Shown here one piece after another: positions 22,391 through 32,533 of a stretch of DNA of 64,000 nucleotides. The translations under genes and the position numbers were made by a program. The DNA lies in contig OY829542.1 in the NCBI GenBank assembly GCA_963691705.1, positions 25,344,579 to 25,408,578 on the forward strand. Direction: 5' to 3'. The stretch's first letter is position 1; the number at the start of each line of letters is the position of its first letter. The notes beneath the pieces were generated by a model that saw only the letters and a program-made list of their open reading frames with translations, had not been told where the DNA came from and did no database searches. Source of the stretch: Viola odorata (taxonomy: Eukaryota > Streptophyta > Magnoliopsida > Malpighiales > Violaceae).

Positions 22391-22913
22391 TGATAACAAT
22401 TGATGAAACACCAAGGGTATATTCGTCTTCCCACCTCAAGATAAAGCCGGATCCCTGTAGACCTTAACTGGCAACGGCACCCGACTGCCGTCCCCGATAG
22501 GCTAAGGATCCTGGGATGGTCGACATCAGCGAAGGGGGGGGGGGCACACGGCGTCATCCTATCCCAGGAAACCCCGACAATGTCTTATTGGCGATATCTC
22601 ACTAGTGATATCCGATTGAGCTGACACATGCTGACGTCATCATGGGCGATATCTCTCCATGATAACGCCCACCCCTGGGGGGTAACGACCTTTCTTTCTT
22701 CGGCTATAAATACGCCTCATTTCTAGATCGAGGGTAAGATCTGATTCTCTTCCCAAATCTCTGCCAAATTTTACAGCCATACTAACTTAAGCATCGGAGT
22801 GTCTACGCCGGAGTCCCCCCTCCGGCGCTTTGCAGGTACGACGGACTGCTGCTACAGTGATTTCGGATAGCCATAATCCAGATCCCGCTTCCCCAACAGT
22901 CCGAATCTTATTA
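22391..22913 (+). repeat. 3' LTR of Tat element F (523 bp)
   Basis: The boundaries come from comparison with the LTR of copy G, which starts TGATAACAATTG and ends GAATCTTATCA with inverted TGATAA...TTATCA termini. In F the last bases are TTATTA, so the terminal C has become T. The LTR carries a TATA box at 22704-22712 (CGGCTATAAATACGCC), giving a U3 of about 310 bases. A G-run at 22537-22547 (11 Gs) lies within U3. Before G was compared, the CCCCAACA at 22898 looked like the end, but homology continues 15 bases further. Confidence 0.8.
22704..22712 (+). promoter_or_regulatory. TATA box of the Tat LTR
   Basis: GGCTATAAATACG sits in the LTR about 200 bases before its end, and the homologous box is present in copy G (42648-42658, inverse strand). 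Transcription of the element RNA would start about 30 bases downstream. Confidence 0.65.
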
Positions 22914-23272
22914 GTTTTGTTGTTGTTGATAGTGTTTGCTTGGCATGGAATTTCAGTTGTTTCATATTTCTTTTGTTTTGGAGAGCCTTGAATTTGAAAT
23001 GTAGAAGAAGGTTTTTAAAAACGGGTGGTCACATTGGTTTGCTGATTGACATTTTTTAATGCCCTTTTACATTTAGATAGTCAGATTAGGTTACATAAGT
23101 TCTTTAATTTGAACTTCAGATACTTTATTATGGTTGCTTTGCTGCTGAGGAAGTTGAGGTCAAGAAATGAATGCGATATTTGGTGTGTAATGCAACTAGT
23201 TACTTGTTAATCAAATGGGTACATTTTTTTTTCCGTTTCATGGACCCTCATTGTTATATTCATAATTACCAG
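22914..23272 (+). other. T-rich sequence, probably intron of the TIP1-like fragment
   Basis: This is T-rich, plant-intron-like sequence right after the LTR, ending at the acceptor CATAATTACCAG before the ankyrin exon. No gene or TE end could be fixed here. Confidence 0.4.
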
Positions 23273-23416
23273 CATGGGGGAGATGTAAATGTTGTAGACC
23301 ATACTGGCCAGACAGTACTGCACTGGAGTGCAGTTCGAGGTGCTATCCAAGTAGCGGAGCTTTTACTTCAAGAGGGTATAAATGCTATTGATATACATGG
23401 TTATTATATCAGTGCA
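23273..23416 (+). pseudogene. Isolated ankyrin exon of a TIP1-like protein S-acyltransferase
   Basis: After an AG acceptor the exon encodes [20 protein letters not shown], then [15 protein letters not shown]. These are consecutive ankyrin repeats that I recognise from the TIP GROWTH DEFECTIVE 1 family (ankyrin-DHHC palmitoyltransferase of Golgi/endomembranes, needed for tip growth). The end is decayed: a few codons are lost between LLLQEG and the IHGYY motif, and no donor follows. None of the other ankyrin repeats, the membrane segments or the DHHC-Cys catalytic domain is present within several kb, so this is a single-exon fragment and not a gene. Confidence 0.75.
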
Positions 23417-24641
23417 ACTTTAAATAGGAATGATTTGTAAAAGTTTTTTTTTTGGAAAAAAACTGGGAGATCTATGCTTACTAGTCATAAGTGCATTGAC
23501 TTCAATCATGTAGTAATTAAGGTGATTCTCTGTTGCATGATGTATCTCTGTGTTTGTACATTTTAGCATTTGGCATGAACTTACTATGGAGTATTATATT
23601 TTTATCATCTTTAATGTACATTTTTAAGAATAAATTTAGTTTGAAAGAAGGAAGATTGCTAATTTGACATAGTTTTGTTACATGAAAAACTATGAATACC
23701 TGTTGTCATATGAATGGAGGGGATAGTAATAACTGCTTTGTTGTGCTTTATGTGGAAATATTAGATTATCAAAATGAGGTCTACATCTCTATAGTGCATC
23801 CTTCCTGCAAAGTTTTGATGTGATATAAGATTCATCCGATGTTCAAAATGAGGTCTACATCTCTATATATGCACATGATGCACAGTGTTTTTTTGTTGTT
23901 TTTTGTCCACAGTTGTTGTAGAAATACACCCCTTATGAACTACTTGTGTGCCTGACTATCAGGGAATGATTGTATAGGCAATGTTATGGGGCTTCTTTGA
24001 CCGTAAATCCATCTCCATGTTGCTTGCTTTCTGTAAGGAGATATTTTATTGGTGCTCCCCTTTTTAGAGTGGGGCATTTATCACATCTGTTCCTATTAAT
24101 TTTGTTATTGTATTTCTGATGTCAAAATTAAATATTCTTAATCATGATTCATCTGAAATTTAGCTACCTGCTTGTTACTTATCTTGGTTGGATCTCTAGT
24201 TTTTTCTATTTTCTTCCCTCAATTGTATTTGCTGCTACTTGGTGTATTTAATGGTGAAAATGCTCTTGATGTTATAAGCTCAAAGTTCTTAACATTTTGG
24301 TTATAATTGTGATGTACTGATCTAATTTCTTCATTTCTGATTGGTTTTGCTAATATGGGTTATGGCCTTTCGGCCCGTAATCATTGATGATTAAGGCTCG
24401 TCCCAAATGAATATGATAGAAAATACACTTGTAGAAAAGGGGATGTTTTTGTGGTTTCTAATGTTCTTAGCTAGAAACAAACATGTCTTGTGAATTAAAC
24501 AATACCCTAGACTTACATATTGGAGTTTTATGATTTTAGAATGTGAATTTGTAATCTTGTGCCTACAAGTTGAGATATATGATAATAAAGTTAGGTTCTT
24601 ATGCATTGAGACTTTTGTTAAATTTGTTTTACTTTGTGTAG
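23417..24641. other. AT-rich DNA between two gene fragments
   Basis: Nothing coding is supported. The composition resembles plant intron sequence. A GAGGTCTACATCTCTATA motif occurs twice (about 23776 and 23853). The acceptor TTACTTTGTGTAG ends the stretch at 24641. Confidence 0.4.
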
Positions 24642-24884
24642 CTTGTTTGTACAGAAGGACCTGACAGAATAAGGGAATTGATAGCTATGGGTGCAATGTT
24701 TGATCATGGGGAGGATGGAAACTTGCACCTGGCTAGAGAGGGGGGTCATTCTCAGCATAGAATAGTTCATGTTGTTGATATGACTGGAAGGGAGATTGAG
24801 CGAGCTCTTTTATAGGCGGTCGTCACTGATCCAAACATCTCTGTATTTCAACACCATTTCGCAATAGATTTGCTAACTTCTTAG
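24642..24884 (+). pseudogene. Isolated exon of L-aspartate oxidase
   Basis: The 243-nt exon is flanked by an AG acceptor (24640-24641) and a GT donor (24885). It encodes LVCTEGPDRIRELIAMGAMF, a GEDGNLHLAREGGHS block, and MTGREIERALL, then AVVTDPNISVFQHHFAIDLL. This is the FAD/substrate-site region of L-aspartate oxidase, the plastid flavoenzyme that makes iminoaspartate in the first step of NAD biosynthesis. Two stops disable it: TAG 24813-24815 in place of a Glu codon, and a terminal TAG where a Gln codon before the donor is expected. No other exons of the gene are near. I am confident of the family from the HLAREGGHS and DMTGREIE motifs. Confidence 0.85.
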
Positions 24885-25184
24885 GTGTAAATTCTAGCAT
24901 TTTCTTCACTGTACAAGAATTTAGTATAAAAGTCATAATAATGTTGGTAAAAGTCACTGTTTTAGATAAGCTTCTTGGTGTGAGTATACTATCCGTTCCC
25001 ATAAATACCTTCTTGATATATGTTAGTTTTTTCAATTATAATAAGTGTAAATTTTTTCCTAGAAATATATTTATTAGTTTATTAATTTTTGCAAATAAAA
25101 GAAAATAATAACATGATTTTTTTTATTAAAAAAATAAAATTGTTGGAACAAAATCATTTTTTTGTTTTTAAAAAAATTGGAAAT

Positions 25185-25310
25185 TAGTGCGAAGTAAACG
25201 CGTTTTTCAGTTTTTCAAATCAGGAAAATAAAATAATGTGCGAAGTAAACACGTTTTCCAGTTTTTCAGATCAGGAAAATTGTGCGAAGTAAACACGTTT
25301 TCGAGTTTTC
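25185..25310 (+). repeat. Three-copy tandem repeat, about 40-50 bp unit
   Basis: The units share GTGCGAAGTAAAC(A/G)CGTTTT followed by CCAGTTTTTCAGATCAGGAAAA-like sequence. The same AAGTAAAC core returns at about 25374 before GGGCCC, suggesting subterminal repeats of a miniature DNA transposon. Confidence 0.6.
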
Positions 25311-25680
25311 TATTTGAAATGAAAATTCTCTATTTTCCAAAAGATAGCAAATTTTCAGACTGAAAATTCTCCCAAGTAAACGGGCCCTAAGTTCTTTCAA
25401 TCCTAAAAAACAATTGGTCATCACAAGATGCTGTCTTTTGATATTTCAGTTAGTATTTCTGGGTTTTGCTTGATTTTAGAAAGCATGTGGGGTTTTCTGC
25501 ATTTGATACCAAGTTGTTGTAGTGGTGGATTTACCTTCTGGTTTGATTGATATGATGCAATTAGCCACTGTTCTTTGATTGGGTTGGCTAAGCTTGGAGT
25601 TAATTTGTTGTTGTGTGGCTGATTTTCGCTACGCATATCATGTGTTTGTAAAAATGCCCAAGTGAGTGTTTAAATGTGGT

Positions 25681-25706
25681 CGGAAGTTCAGAATTCTGAA
25701 CTTCCG
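25681..25706. repeat. Perfect 26-bp palindrome
   Basis: The half-site CGGAAGTTCAGAA is followed directly by its exact reverse complement. Degenerate copies of GGAAGTTCAGAATT recur down to about 25840 (for example GGAATTCTGAACTTTGG and GGAACTTCGGAAGTT), so the region is a cluster of related inverted repeats. Confidence 0.8.
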
Positions 25707-26082
25707 TTCTGTAATAATTTCAAAATCGAAAGTTCAGAATTTAGAAAATTATGGAACGGAACAAAATGGATTTCAGGAATTTTGGAATTCTGAACTTTGG
25801 AACTTCGGAAGTTAGGAAGTTTGGAAACTTCCGATGAACAACCCTAGTAAAGACTCTAAAGAGCACTAACTTGAATAGTGTTAATCATAATCCCTCTGAG
25901 CAACTATACATTAAAATTGGTCCATAATAAAAAAATTAAAATTCAAAAATAAACATTTACCCACATTTATATATGTGGACCAATTACAAGGAGAGTGTTG
26001 ATGGACAGTTGCTTAAAGTAACAGTTTTTAGCACTACTCAATACGAACATACCTAAAGTATTTTCTTCCTGACAAGATAGTA

Positions 26083-26335
26083 CTCCCTCTGGTCTTTAAT
26101 AGTTGTCATTTTCCTATTGAAAATGTGATCTAAATTAACTGTCATTTTGAGTCATATTTACGACTTCTGCCCTGTGTCTTAATTTTTTTACCCAACCAAT
26201 TAATTTGGTATAATGATATTATTGTAATTATACAATAAAAAATGGGTAAATTGAAAACTACAGTCAAGAAAATGTGGTCCAAAAATTATTATTTTAAATT
26301 TGTCTGCAAAGTCAATTAATAAAGACTAGAGGAAG
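26083..26335. mobile_element. Stowaway-like (Tc1/mariner) MITE, 253 bp
   Basis: The left end CTCCCTCTGGTCTTTAATAG and the right end, read in reverse, CTTCCTCTAGTCTTTATTAA match over more than 20 bases. Both are flanked by TA (26081-26082 and 26336-26337), the mariner target duplication. There is no coding capacity; it is mobilised in trans by mariner-like transposases. Confidence 0.88.
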
Positions 26336-26337
26336 TA

Positions 26338-28004
26338 TCTTTTTTATTTATTATTAATTTTTTAATGGAAATATTTATTGACCCTCCTTGAACTATTGGT
26401 CAAATTCAAACACCTCGCTTAAGGTAATAAATTCTTCAAAAGTCCTCTAAACTAAAAAGATCCATCAAAATCATCCACTAGTTAAAATTGTCTTCCAATA
26501 CAGACAAAACATGTGACTTGCACATGCGTCGTCGTGTGAGTTGTCTAGCAACTATCTCGTGCGTCCTAGCTGCTGAGTTTAAAATTTAAAAATTACAAAA
26601 AGAAAAATGAAGAGTTAGGCTAGTAATTTTTAGGCCTTCAAACTTGTTTTTATCTCATTTTTTTGCATTCAACACATTTACATCATTCCATCCCTTCATT
26701 CTTACGTCTTCATTCTCCGCATTACACCACTCATTAAAAATGCAAATCTCACTAGCACAAGAGTAGTACAACATGTTTGGATTATCCTTCGACCTCAAGA
26801 TCCTCACAATGGCTTTCTCCACACTTATGTGCTAAATGAATTTCTAGTTGATTGAGACATTTTATCAATCAGGTGGAGTGCAGCTACTTCTACTCTTACA
26901 ATGAAAGCAAACGGGCCGAATTTGGATGAAGGAATTGAAAGGTGAGAAGGTAGAATGAGAAGAGTAAGATGGTAAAGAAACATAACATGTAGTTATTATA
27001 GTAGTTTTTTCTATTTTTTTATTTTTTAAAATTGTAGCGGGAAAATAGTAGACCAAAAATAATATCCTAATAGACAAAGGGTGTGTAAATCACTTGTTCC
27101 GTAATTTTGGATGACAATTCGAACAGATTGGTAGTTTTGGGGTATCTTTTTAGTTTACGGATTTTTTTAGAGAATCTATTAGTTCAAGATGGGGTGTTTG
27201 ATTTTGACCAATAGTTTGAGGGGGTAAATAGATATTCTCATTTTCTAATTCTAATAAGGTATGTTTCTTTTTCTTTTTTATTCAAATGAATCATAGTTTG
27301 GCATCCTAATTTCCCATATTCTTTTATCAATATTAGTTAGAATTCATGCCTCCTCCATGAGATACATTAACATTAACAAGAGAAATAAATTGAGAGGAAA
27401 TGACAAGATGCAAACCAAAAGGAAGCATTGAGTTTGAGAACTTTTCAAATTCAACCAAAACTTTCTCTCTCTTAAAAATTCTCTCTCTCAAAAATCCTCT
27501 CATCTCTTTCTCATTTCTAGGGTTTTCCCTTGGCCTGCCGCTGGCCTCTCTCTTAGCCTGCGACAACCCCTATTTTTTCCCTTTCTTTTCCTTTCTTTAC
27601 GTTTTCTTTCTCTTTTACTTCTTCATTTTTTGTTCTTTTCGGCCAAAGTAAGAGATGTGATAACGGTGGGTGAAGATCGGTGAAGCGGTGGCGCTGTGTG
27701 ATGTGGTCGGAGGAGAAGACGGAGCCTAGGAGAACAGAGGGTGTCGCGGATGGGCTGCAATGGTAGCGCGGTTGGAGTAAGGCAGCAGATCAGAAGTGTG
27801 GGCGATGACGAAGTATTGGTGCTGGTTTATGTGGTGACGGTGAGGACGACGGCTGGGAGGGAAAGTGATCGACGGCGGTGAGAGAGCGGTGGAGACAGTG
27901 GTTGTGGTGCTGGGTTTGATTTGAGATTTGAATGAGGGTAAGGCGCGGTGGTGACGAGGTAGTGGCGGCGGCTGCAATGGAGGAAGCCAGCTGAGACTTG
28001 GTGG
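26338..28004. other. Non-coding stretch with a CT-rich leader-like segment
   Basis: AT-rich DNA to about 27400 is followed by a CTCTCTC-rich block (27460-27520) resembling a plant 5'UTR, ending TTCTAGGGTTTTCCC. A GC-rich stretch with GGTG/GGCG repeats runs from 27660 to 27990. Open frames in it are low-complexity and lack domains. It could be the broken 5' end of a host gene; I see no convincing exon. Confidence 0.35.
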
Positions 28005-28135
28005 CTAGGTAGATGTTCCTCTGGCTTACCTTCGAAGTTCTCTCTCTGTTCTGGTTAACTCGCTGTCTAGAGGGAGTAAATCTGGAGCTGATCTATTGGT
28101 CATACAAAAATAAAAACAAAATTAGTACCGTTCAA

Positions 28136-28153
28136 TCCCCGGCAACGACGCCA
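28136..28153 (-). promoter_or_regulatory. Extra primer-binding site beyond the 3' LTR of element B
   Basis: The minus strand reads TGGCGTCGTTGCCGGGGA directly after the 3' LTR end. This is the Athila-type PBS (tRNA-Asp class). A 3' LTR should be followed by host DNA. Downstream, sequence resembling the gag leader of element C (TGGTCATAC, GCTTACCTTCGAAG on the plus strand) continues to about 28005. Confidence 0.85.
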
Positions 28154-28158
28154 AAATT

Positions 28159-29694
28159 TGATCGTCATTCAAATGTATTTAATATTTTCCTGGTGCCTAT
28201 TTGCACAAATAAATTTATACAGGGCAAGCCAGGGTCGAACCACAGAGATTGAAGGACTAATGATTCAATTTAAATGTATGACGAAGGGTAAATGCAACCG
28301 AAAATAAAACTAACACTGAGGGGTTTTATGTCGATTAATACAATTAATCGACGCAGATCAGGGAGCTAACAAGAGCTAACAAGACAAATAAATAAAGCAG
28401 TTATCAAGGGCACGAAAGTAAAACATAATCCAGGGCATGATAATCAAAAGCAATTCGGGGGTAAGAAAATAATAAAGGCAGTAAAAGAGATATTAGTCTG
28501 ATGGGAAGGGATCTTAGCAAAAGGTGTTCTTGGGTTGCTATCGGGTTAGTTAATCATCGGTGCAAAGATATTTCATTCTCGTGCCCTAGACATGCTATAG
28601 GGGTCTATCACCTCCCCACACTGTCACTGCTAAAGAGATGACCTAGACACCTCGCCATCCTTCCAGGCTCCTCCCCACACTATCACTGCTAAAGAGGTAA
28701 CCTAGACACTTCGTCATCCTCCCAGCACCTCCCCACACTGTCACTGCTAAAGAGGTGTCAAGGGCACGATAACGACAGACAAGCAAATACAACAATAAGA
28801 ATATATTAAACACAATTAGGCCTCTTAACTAATCCGTGCAACCCTTGAAACACCCTTTACTAAGAAGATGAGCTTAGCCGCTCATGCTAACAAGTAATAA
28901 AAATAAATCTAATAAATAACATAAAAGTAAAGAGACAAGAAAGGAAATGAAAGCTTAATAATACCGGTCGGAGCTTAAAAGCTCCGGTTTGAAGAAGGAT
29001 TAATGGTGGTTGCTGCCCCAACAAAAGGGAGGAACAAATTCCCAGAAACGAAACCTAAGAGGCGGTTGCCAACAACTAAAAATGAGATATGATCCTAAAA
29101 CCCTAAAACTAAAGGTGTATATAGTGTCCAGCCCACAAGAGGACAAATTCCAGCTAAGGGACTACAAAAAGACAAATTCCAGCTAAGGGGAGAGAGTGAC
29201 AGCACATGGAGCATGCTGGAATATTCTGAAATCTTCTAGATGTGCATGAAATCTTCTAGAAATGCAAGGAATCCCGTGGGAATCTTCGGAGATTCCTTTC
29301 TTTGGCCTTTGATTAAGAACTGATGCAGAAGCGTCGCGGGCACGACGACTAAAGAGAATATTCTTGGGGATTTGCGCGGAACCTTCTGGAAGACATCAGA
29401 GGTGACACGTGGGAGTACGGCAACGAGGACACGTGGAAATAACACTTTTGGTCTGTCCAGGGCTCGATGATGGAAACCACGGCAAGGCCTCGACGACAAA
29501 GTTGGTATCTTGCCCTCGATGTTAGTCTTGAAGCTTGAAATCCCAAGAATTACTTTAAAAATGCATCTTTTTGCTCTTTTTCTCCTTTTGGCGCTGATCT
29601 GCATTAAAGATGGAAATAAGGGTCATATAGCAGAATCATGCCCCCAAAAAGGCTAGAAAAGAGGATAAAATCATACCCATGAAACATGCTATCA
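28159..29694 (-). repeat. 3' LTR of Athila-like element B (1536 bp)
   Basis: It is delimited by TGATAGCATG (29694 side) and CGATCA (28159 side) and by alignment to the other LTR at 33758-35330. Relative to that LTR it lacks about 36 bases near 29340, between short GGG(T/C)ACGA repeats. It contains triplicated CTCCCCACACTGTCACTGCTAAAGAG-type segments near 28610-28755. Confidence 0.88.
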
Positions 29695-30844
29695 AACATC
29701 CCCACACTACCCCAATGCTCGTCCTCTAGCATTAACAAAATTGAACCTTAGCTAGAAGGAAGGCGAGACAGTGAGTAACACCCGCTGAAGAGGGCTGAAT
29801 GCGAGGGCTAGACGATGGCTTCGACATTCTTCTGTGGGGGAGATCTTCGTCTGCTTCGAGGGCTCGAAATGGTTTCCTTTTGCTATGCCTGCTCTACTTT
29901 TATTTACAATATTTTTGATTTTTGAAGGCTTGACACTTGATTTTTGAGGGCTCAATATTTTTTATTTTTGAGGGCTCGAATTGGAACTGGAGCTAGCAAG
30001 CTTTAAATACTTCTTTGCGCGCTTGACTTTGAGGGCTTGATACTTGACTTTTCTTCCCCACACTTAAGTTTTGCTGTGGTGAGGAAGTAATACTGCGTTG
30101 ATGTCGAGGGCATGAAAAGGAAAAAAAAGAGAAATAGAGAGAATAGAGAGACAGATGAAAATAAAGAGAAAGAAAAGAAAAGAAAATTTTGTAAAGTTTC
30201 TCGTCGTTTCGTTTCTTTCCCCCGTCTAATGGTGCCTATACCCAAGGATATCATGTAAACCTAGCCAGTGCCTAGTCAAGCATTTCACACATGAATAAAA
30301 GGCATGAAGATCAAATGCTCACGGGTTCAAATTGTGACTACTAGTGTCTAGGGCATGACTGGATATAAGGGTTAGTAGGTCTAGATATGCATGGACAGGT
30401 ATAGATGCAATGAATGACAGATTTCTCCAATGCATCAAAAGTTGAAAATGCATGCCAAGAGTGAGGGTTTTAAAACAGGCAGTGGGAAAATTCCTAGCAA
30501 AGTCTAAAAAATAAAATCTGAAATTTTTTGAAAAATCCGAAGAACATGCAATCATGCAACAAGTGGAAATTTAAACATGCAGGCAAGCACACAAACAAAA
30601 CACAAATAAATCCCTCCCCATACTTAGGTAGCACATTATCCTCAATGCGGGGAGGGTATACAAAGGAGTTCAAAAGAAATTAAATGAGTACAGTACAAAA
30701 AATTAAAGGAAAGCAGTAAAAATTATTTTGAACCCTCCTCGAGGGCAAGAAAAAGATAAGGGAAGGAGAAAGGGGTGGAACGGCAAATGAGATGCCTCTA
30801 GTGCAACTTGTTTAATCGTCGGGACCTCGACGTGTGCTGACGGT
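29695..30844 (-). other. 3' untranslated region of element B
   Basis: This is non-coding retroelement DNA between the integrase end and the 3' LTR. GTGTGGGGATGTT on the minus strand just before the LTR is the likely polypurine primer site. Homologous sequence is present at 40160-41260 in element D. Confidence 0.65.
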
Positions 30845-31483
30845 CTAGGGCTGGTCAGGTGGGTCTGCCTTTATGGGGTGGAAACCTTTATGGAACAACT
30901 CCAATCTGTGGTCATGCACTTTGGAAATGAGGCCCGTGTCTATACTCTGAATCGCGACCACACCATGATCATACACTTTCTTGACAAGGTAAAGGTCAGT
31001 CCACTTATGCTTCACTTTTCTAGAAAAAAACCTAAGACAAGAATTATAAAGTAAAACCTTTCGTCCAGTAGCAAAGATTTTAGGAGAGAGCAACTTATCA
31101 TGAGGAGTGTTAGTCATGCTCTTGCTCATGTTGTGGGAATGATATGGAGCTGGATTGATATTGGGTATCTTACCCTCGACGGTCAAAGCGGTGTCGGTAT
31201 CAGTTTGGGCGGGGGTTGGTGCCATGGCTTTGGAGACAACAAGAGTGGGTAGGAAAGCTATTGGAGATAGCTGAGGGGCGCCTAGGACTGGTGAGAGTGT
31301 CTTGACCTCGACGGTCGTCCTTCTAAGGGCCTCTGCTAGTGCATTAATAGTGATGTTCCCGTCGAGGGCACGATGTGCAAAGCTGTCAGCATTAAGATCA
31401 GAAACTTGTGTAACAATAGGGTCAATAACATCAACAATTGAGTGCTCTGAAGTCACAAGTGTCAAGGCGAAGGTGTCCAGCAT
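30845..31483 (-). pseudogene. Fusion of the post-protease region to the integrase C-terminus in element B
   Basis: The first two thirds correspond to the linker between protease and RT (DVIDPIVTQ-type sequence). It then jumps to ATGRKVLLYNSCLRFFSRKVK, HKWTDLYLVKKVYDHG and a HRLELFHKGF tail, the C-terminal DNA-binding part of Athila integrase. RT, RNase H and the integrase core are absent, so an internal deletion of several kb joined these parts, probably between AT-rich or short repeats near 31130. The resulting 212-residue frame is open, but nothing suggests that it is functional. Confidence 0.75.
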
Positions 31484-32466
31484 GGTGGGTGAAATACTTT
31501 CTCAACAATAGGATCGACGATATTAACAAAATTAACACTAGAGAACTTAGAAGGATATCGCATGGACTCCAGCATGTTGAACTTGACGGTCTCGCCGTCG
31601 AACTCAAGAGTAATGGAGGCGTCATGGACGTCGATCTTGGCTTTTATTGTCCTAAGAAATGGTCTGTCCAGGAGCGTGTCCGAGGCCTTGACAGATTGGG
31701 CATCCTCCATGTCAAGAACGTAGAAGTCGGCTGGGTATATAAAATCTCCAACCTGGACCAAGACGTCCTCCACGACTCCCTTGGGACGGATGACTGATTT
31801 GTCAACTAGTTGGATCGTGTTCCTGGTGGGCTTGAGGTTTTCAAGGCCTAGACTGTTGTATATCGTCAAGGGCATGACAATGATACCTGCACCAGAATCA
31901 CACATAGCTCTACCAATATCAGTAGTACCGATTTTACATGGGATGGAGAACATACCTTTATCCTTCCACTTCGGTGGTAGCTTTTACTGCATCGCGGCTG
32001 TGACATTCGCACCTACACAAATATTTTTCACACCTATCATGTTACATTTGTTAGCACACCAATTTTTCAAAAATTTAGCATAACGAGGAACATTTTTAAT
32101 AGCCTGCAGCAAAGGGATGTTAACTTGCACTTTGTTAAACATCTCAAAAATCTCATTGTCTTCATCATGCTTCTTAGAGTTGACTAGCCTTTTAGGGAAA
32201 GGTGGCTCAAGGATTTTATGGATGTATTCTTGAGTGAACTCATCTGGCTCAACACTCTTTTTTGGGGAGCCCCTTGGAGATGGGATGTGGTCTACCATGA
32301 CATCATTAACTTCGGGTTTCTTTGCTGGAAGTTGCTTTTCTTCTGTCTTGGTCTCGACAGTTTGTTCAGTGTCGAGGCATGGATGCGCAGACTCAGATAT
32401 TTCAGTATCTAGGCCCAGATGCTGAGGTATTGTCGAGGGTAGTTGAGTGCCGCTGAGGAGTGTCAT
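31462..32466 (-). pseudogene. pro: Athila gag C-terminus and protease, element B
   Basis: The upstream frame (32466-31984) contains FTQEYIHKILEPPFPKRL and IFEMFNKVQVNIPLLQAI, typical of the Athila gag-pro linker. The protease frame (31953-31462) has the active-site AMCDSGAGIIVMP (D-S-G) and YPADFYVLDMEDAQS, with LLDRPFLRTIKAKIDVHD toward the end. The two lie in frames broken by a stop near 31984. The protease would process the polyprotein. Confidence 0.82.
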
Positions 32467-32533
32467 GGCACATACGTTATTCCTTAGGTGGCTTCTGTAT
32501 GCTCAGGAAGTTTGTCCCCATTCTTTATTTCTT

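Larger units (their letters stand above)
7990..22913 (+). mobile_element. Tat/Retand-like Ty3/Gypsy retrotransposon F, 5' end missing
   Basis: The order is gag, protease, reverse transcriptase, RNase H, a second RNase H, integrase, then a 9-kb 3' region with antisense genes and one LTR at the right end. A second RNase H between the first RNase H and integrase, and long 3' regions with antisense reading frames, are hallmarks of the plant Tat lineage. The 5' LTR, PBS and 5' leader are absent: recognisable gag begins within about 20 bases of unrelated pyrimidine-rich DNA. Multiple stops and frameshifts make it non-autonomous. Confidence 0.9.
24885..26080. other. AT-rich non-coding DNA with short repeats and a TIR-like end
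   Basis: No gene is seen. It contains about three copies of a 40-bp tandem unit with GTGCGAAGTAAACACGTTTT (25185-25310). At about 25375-25390 it ends AAGTAAACGGGCCCTAAG, a sequence resembling a miniature-element terminus. A perfect palindrome follows at 25681-25706. Confidence 0.5.

Noticed and set aside
22891..22898. CCCCAACA as the end of the Tat LTR
   Set aside because: Homology between F and G continues 15 bases further to TTAT(C/T)A, which pairs with the TGATAA start.
23171..23272. Upstream extension of the ankyrin frame
   Set aside because: Hydrophobic codons before the acceptor at 23271 read as intron; homology begins only at the HGGDVN segment.
27726..27977. Pro/His-rich 83-residue minus-strand frame
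   Set aside because: Low complexity in a GC-rich stretch, with no known domain or splice context.
29637..29694. LTR of element B starting at TGATTCTGC
   Set aside because: The 60 bases before it are also present next to the other LTR (35273-35330), so the LTR must start at TGATAGCATG.
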